In this document: one piece after another, positions 60,891 to 64,000 of the stretch
Position numbering within the stretch: the stretch's first letter is position 1
How the letters are laid out: every line of letters starts with the position of its first letter
Assembly: GCF_050016015.1 (NCBI RefSeq)
Contig: NZ_JBNHEQ010000195.1
Span: forward strand, 1 to 64,000
Source of the DNA: Trichodesmium sp002260545
Lineage (GTDB): Bacteria > Cyanobacteriota > Cyanobacteriia > Cyanobacteriales > Microcoleaceae
Direction: 5' to 3'
DNA: 64,000 nucleotides
The notes under the pieces: model-generated
Told to the model about the DNA's origin: nothing
Database searches by the model: none
What the model saw: the letters and a program-made list of their open reading frames with translations, nothing else
Translations under genes and position numbers: made by a program

Positions 60891-61124
60891 GTAAAATTAA
60901 ATTTACCTCAATTAAAAAAGCTTTTATCTAAAACTCAAATAAATAGCTGTTTTTGCTAGGGCAAAGCTTTCCTATCGGAATGCTCCGCAAACGCACTTCG
61001 GCTATCGCCGACATGAATGCGGAGCATTCCCTATACGAAAAAACGCAGTTACGACCCAGGAAGCTAGCTGACTGCTGTTTGCGCAGAATTCCGTAGGAAA
61101 TGTTTACCTGCTTTTAATAATAAT

Positions 61125-61238
61125 AGGACTTACGCATGAGGTACGAAAAACAGGGGTTTGAGATTGCTATCCGTTCCGGACTGCTCCGCAAACCCTTCGG
61201 TCGCAATGACGAAAATACGTTGCAGTTGCGTAAGTCCT
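61125..61238. repeat. Family G short element with 12-bp perfect terminal repeats
   Basis: AGGACTTACGCA (61125-61136) and TGCGTAAGTCCT (61227-61238) are exact inverses; interior includes CGTTCCGGACTGCTCCGC and GGTCGCAATGACG. 114 bp, non-coding. It is followed to 61331 by the (TTATCAA)n / CAGAGGTAATTATC block. Confidence 0.85.
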
Positions 61239-61331
61239 GAATAAAAAAAAGAAATAATATTTCCTTATATTCAATCAAGAAAGGTTTTAATCAGAGGTAA
61301 TTATCAATTATCTATTAATAATTATTAATTA

Positions 61332-62183
61332 TTAATTATCCATTTTTCGCCTCAAAAATAAAAGCAGTTCATCTATAATATTTCCTGACCAATGTTCCTG
61401 GGGATAATGTGCAGCATCTGGCAATTTAACTAAAGTTCCATTTTCACAAATATTAGCTAAATTTTCCGCTTGACTAATATCTAACCAAGGGTCTTTTATT
61501 CCCCAAATAATTAATGTTGGTTGCTGCCATCCTTTAAAACCAGATTCAATTTCTGCCATTGATTTTTTTAAGTCTAATTTTTGCACAATTGCTAATATTG
61601 CTCTACCAGCAGCGGAACTTTTTAGATAGGGGCTACGATAAATTTCTAAATCTTCATCGGCAACTGTTAAACGACTTCCTTTTTCTAAAGTTCTATCTAC
61701 AAATAGAGGGTCTTGAGTCAGCATATCTCCAATAAAAGGTATCCCTAATTGTTGGATTTGCCAAGGTAATTTAGCAGCAGTAGAAAGAGGAGTATTTAAA
61801 ATAGTTAAACGTTCAATTTTTTCTGGATTTCGTAATGCATATTGTAAACCTAATGAACCTAAAAATCCTTGCACAACTAGATAAAAACGGTCAAGTTGTA
61901 GAGAATTAATTAATTCTGCTAAAGCATTAATAAAAGTCTCTGGTGTGTAAGGAAAATCTCTTTTATCTAGTTTCGGAGATAAACCACAACCTATCCAGTC
62001 AGGAGCGATCGTCCGATAACCTGCTTGAGCTAATTCGGGCATTATTATAGTCCAACTATGGCTTTGAGAAGGTAAGCCATGTAATAGTAAAACTGGCAAT
62101 TTATTTGTTTCGCTATCTGGTTTAGCTTCCCGATAAAACCATTCGAGGGAATTGACTGTTATATTTTTTTTCTCAATTGACAC
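61332..62183 (-). CDS. Alpha/beta hydrolase-fold protein with no obvious nucleophile
   Basis: A 283-residue cytosolic protein of the alpha/beta hydrolase fold. The oxyanion strand motif is VLLLHGLPSQSHSW and the acid/His end shows LIIWGIKDPWLD and LPDAAHYPQEH. At the nucleophile elbow, where related haloalkane dehalogenases and esterases have VVQDWGG or GxSxG, it reads YLVVQGFLGSLGLQYAL, with Gly where Asp or Ser is expected. So it may be catalytically altered or a non-hydrolytic family member; similar 'VVQGF' proteins occur in other cyanobacteria, as far as I recall. A gap of about 110 bp separates it from the kinase gene upstream on the same strand. Confidence 0.83.
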   Translation of the reverse strand: MSIEKKNITVNSLEWFYREAKPDSETNKLPVLLLHGLPSQSHSWTIIMPELAQAGYRTIAPDWIGCGLSPKLDKRDFPYTPETFINALAELINSLQLDRFYLVVQGFLGSLGLQYALRNPEKIERLTILNTPLSTAAKLPWQIQQLGIPFIGDMLTQDPLFVDRTLEKGSRLTVADEDLEIYRSPYLKSSAAGRAILAIVQKLDLKKSMAEIESGFKGWQQPTLIIWGIKDPWLDISQAENLANICENGTLVKLPDAAHYPQEHWSGNIIDELLLFLRRKMDN

Positions 62184-62297
62184 TTGTTTTCTGAATTTTT
62201 TGACTAATATACGAATTTTGGTGATTATATCATTTTATGGATAACAGGGGGCGGGGAATATAAATTTCCTGTTTACTTTTCCCTAATTCAATAATTT

Positions 62298-63674
62298 TTA
62301 TTCTGTTTTTTTGAGACTTTCCTGAGTTTTTAATTCTTCCAGAAAATCTCTAATTTCAGCAACTAACCATTCATTTTCTACTGATTGGAGAAAGCCACCA
62401 AACTTATAGTTTTTTACACCTATTTCTGCATCTACAAACAAAGAGCAGCTTTTGATTATTCTATATTCTTTATCATCTAGCTCATAATAAATATCTCCAT
62501 AATCAAGTTCAATTTTGTATATATCTGCTGTTTTTCCTCGATTTTTATGACTATATACCAAAAATTTCCAGTGAATAAAAAACTCATTTTTATCTATTTG
62601 GATTTGAATTTTGCTAAATAAAGACAAAAAATCATCCGTGAAGAAATATAAAATTACAAGAAAAAAACTTACAATCAAAGACCTTGATATAAAGAGAATA
62701 AATAGAACGATTATGATATAAAAAAATAAGGGAAGGATATTGTCTTGATAAGGTACAGAGGGAATATTAATAATTAAGCTAGTAGATGTTTTTTCCAACG
62801 TTACTCGACTTCCAACAGGTTTTGTATGAGAAGATTGTACTCCATAATAATCATCATAAACAATTTTTGACTTATTACTAAGTAGATTCAAAGCTTCTCT
62901 TGCCGACTTAAATCTATCTTCCCACATCGGTTCTAATATTACTTCTAACCAATTAGCAAATTTAGGTGAAATTTTTACACAAGAACGAACATCAATCTTC
63001 ATTCTTTTTTGAGGTAGTTCATCTGGGAAACGATGAGTCAATAAATACAATAAAGTTCCGCCTAAACTATATAAATCTGAAGTACAATTAGCTTTTCCTT
63101 TTAACTGTTCGGGAGGCATATATCCAATAGTTCCCACAAAAGTTCTACTCAAATAAATCGTATTTCTATAAATATCTTTAACTGCTCCAAAATCCACTAA
63201 AAATATTTTTCCATCAGGTTGTAAAATCACATTTTCTGGTTTAATATCCCGATGAATTATTGGTGGATTTAATTGATGTAAATAAATGAGAATTTCTAAT
63301 ATTTGAATTGCCACTTGTTTGACTTGTAATTCTGTGGGATGCCAACCTTGTTCCACCCAAGTTGCTAAAGAGTTTCCCGACACTAATTCCCGAATTAAAT
63401 AAAACCGTCTATCTTGCTTTGTATCAATATAAAAATAATTCAAATATTTAGGAATTTGAGGATGATGCAAATTAGCAATAACTCTAGCTTCCCTCTCAAA
63501 TAGTTCTAATATTTTCCAGTCTTTTGCCTGTCGTAAAGAAACAACTTTAAGTGCAACTCGCTGATAATTTATTAAGTCTTCTGCTTCATAAGTAATTCCC
63601 ATGCCACCTTTTCCTAAAGAAGTAACAATTCTATATCGTTGGGCAATAATATCATTAGGTTGGTGTAGAGTCAT
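62298..63674 (-). CDS. Membrane-anchored serine/threonine protein kinase
   Basis: A 458-residue Hanks-type kinase. The N-terminal kinase domain (about 13-270) shows the Gly loop LGKGGMGITYEAED, the lysine in VALKVV, catalytic loop IIHRDIKPENVIL, DFGAVKD and the activation segment FVGTIGYMPPEQLKG. After a linker there are two hydrophobic segments (ILPLFFYIIIVLFILFISRS; LIVSFFLVILYFF), then a ~120-residue soluble domain rich in aromatic and charged residues. Because two segments are present, both kinase and C-terminal domain may be cytoplasmic. The C-terminal domain reappears in the next gene upstream (63892-64000), so it is a tandem duplicate pair. FHA proteins at 25-29 kb are possible readers of its products. 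Confidence 0.9.
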   Translation of the reverse strand: MTLHQPNDIIAQRYRIVTSLGKGGMGITYEAEDLINYQRVALKVVSLRQAKDWKILELFEREARVIANLHHPQIPKYLNYFYIDTKQDRRFYLIRELVSGNSLATWVEQGWHPTELQVKQVAIQILEILIYLHQLNPPIIHRDIKPENVILQPDGKIFLVDFGAVKDIYRNTIYLSRTFVGTIGYMPPEQLKGKANCTSDLYSLGGTLLYLLTHRFPDELPQKRMKIDVRSCVKISPKFANWLEVILEPMWEDRFKSAREALNLLSNKSKIVYDDYYGVQSSHTKPVGSRVTLEKTSTSLIINIPSVPYQDNILPLFFYIIIVLFILFISRSLIVSFFLVILYFFTDDFLSLFSKIQIQIDKNEFFIHWKFLVYSHKNRGKTADIYKIELDYGDIYYELDDKEYRIIKSCSLFVDAEIGVKNYKFGGFLQSVENEWLVAEIRDFLEELKTQESLKKTE

Positions 63675-63891
63675 TTTCCTTATCTTATAAAAAAATATTT
63701 GCTGTTTTTTGCCAAAACTAGAAAATCCAAATCCTTTCCTTTTAAGGGGATGAAAAAAATATTTAACTCAGTATTTCAAGCCTCTAGGTTTACTCGAATT
63801 TACTGATAAATGATAACTGAAATTACTCTGTCAACTTTTGATTATCCAAGAATTTTTATTCTGGTTTTTTGAGCATTTCCTGAAATCTTAA

Positions 63892-64000
63892 TTATTGTAG
63901 AAAATCTCTAATTTCAGCAAATAACCATTTTCGTTCTTTTTGACTCAGCATATAGCCAAATTGATACTTCTGTTGGTGTTGTGCTTTCAATAAATCAAAT
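63892..64000 (-). CDS. C-terminal end of a paralogue of the adjacent kinase (runs off the window)
   Basis: The minus strand from the window end reads FDLLKAQHQQKYQFGYMLSQ, KERKWLFAEIRDFLQ and a TAA at 63892-63894. It matches the C-terminus of the neighbouring kinase (YKFGGFLQSVENEWLVAEIR, DFLEELK). After the TAA the frame continues LRFQEMLKKPE to a second stop, aligned with the neighbour's ELKTQESLKKTE, so a Glu codon has become TAA and the tail is 12 residues shorter. Most of the gene lies outside the window. Confidence 0.75.
   Translation of the reverse strand, partial: FDLLKAQHQQKYQFGYMLSQKERKWLFAEIRDFLQ

Overview
The window looks like chromosomal DNA of a filamentous, non-heterocystous marine cyanobacterium, probably in the Okeania / Trichodesmium / Moorena neighbourhood. 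The evidence is a cyanobacterial gene set (PsbQ/CyanoQ lipoprotein, an F420-type 8-vinyl reductase BciB, multi-PAS hybrid kinases, Uma2 nucleases, a NACHT-HEAT protein), many HIP1 octamers (GCGATCGC), low GC, and unusually long gene-poor stretches filled with small palindromic repeats and TTCCCTG/TTCCCTA heptamer arrays. The genus is inference. I saw no rRNA, tRNA, CRISPR array or full-length transposase gene.

Layout. 0-13.5 kb: DNA polymerase I carrying an in-frame tandem repeat (and a 100-N assembly gap), a secreted protein, a sensor kinase, ClpB, a Uma2 nuclease, a PD-(D/E)XK-like protein, a small antitoxin-like protein and a CPBP protease. 13.5-17.1 kb: a minus-strand NACHT-HEAT (STAND NTPase) locus whose small upstream gene, NTPase and membrane-anchor tail all lie in one frame, separated by two TGA codons. 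17.6-24 kb: an LptF/LptG permease, a GT-C-like membrane protein whose 3' end is triplicated, and a disordered membrane protein. 24-29 kb: 6-phosphogluconolactonase, then a zinc-ribbon/FHA protein, two small FHA proteins and a PRC-barrel protein. 29-36 kb, minus strand: a solitary C5 DNA methyltransferase, two small membrane genes, murE, a glutaredoxin-like protein and a secreted DUF928-like protein. 36-47 kb: signalling genes, including a REC-GGDEF protein, a periplasmic-binding lipoprotein overlapping a diguanylate cyclase, and a 1427-residue hybrid kinase. 47-55 kb: bciB, rsmB, a decayed UPF0175/PIN toxin-antitoxin pair, a TPR-fused retron-type reverse transcriptase split by a small transposable element, and a CysQ/HAL2 phosphatase. 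55-64 kb: a frameshifted Uma2 gene, an FAD oxidoreductase, psbQ, an SDR, an alpha/beta hydrolase without an obvious nucleophile, a Ser/Thr kinase and the tail of its neighbouring paralogue.

The recurring theme is genome decay and repeat activity. At least eight families of short elements with terminal inverted repeats (called A-H here) occupy the intergenic space. One sits inside the reverse transcriptase with a clean 8-bp target duplication. Several conserved frames carry single in-frame stops or frameshifts (NACHT twice, antitoxin, toxin, Uma2, kinase paralogue). The most notable items are the amplified 51-residue module in PolA, the TPR-retron-type RT, the TGA-punctuated NACHT locus and the TorT/TorS-like input joined to a diguanylate cyclase. 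Ser/Thr kinases and FHA proteins in the same window suggest phospho-threonine signalling, but no direct link between them is visible.
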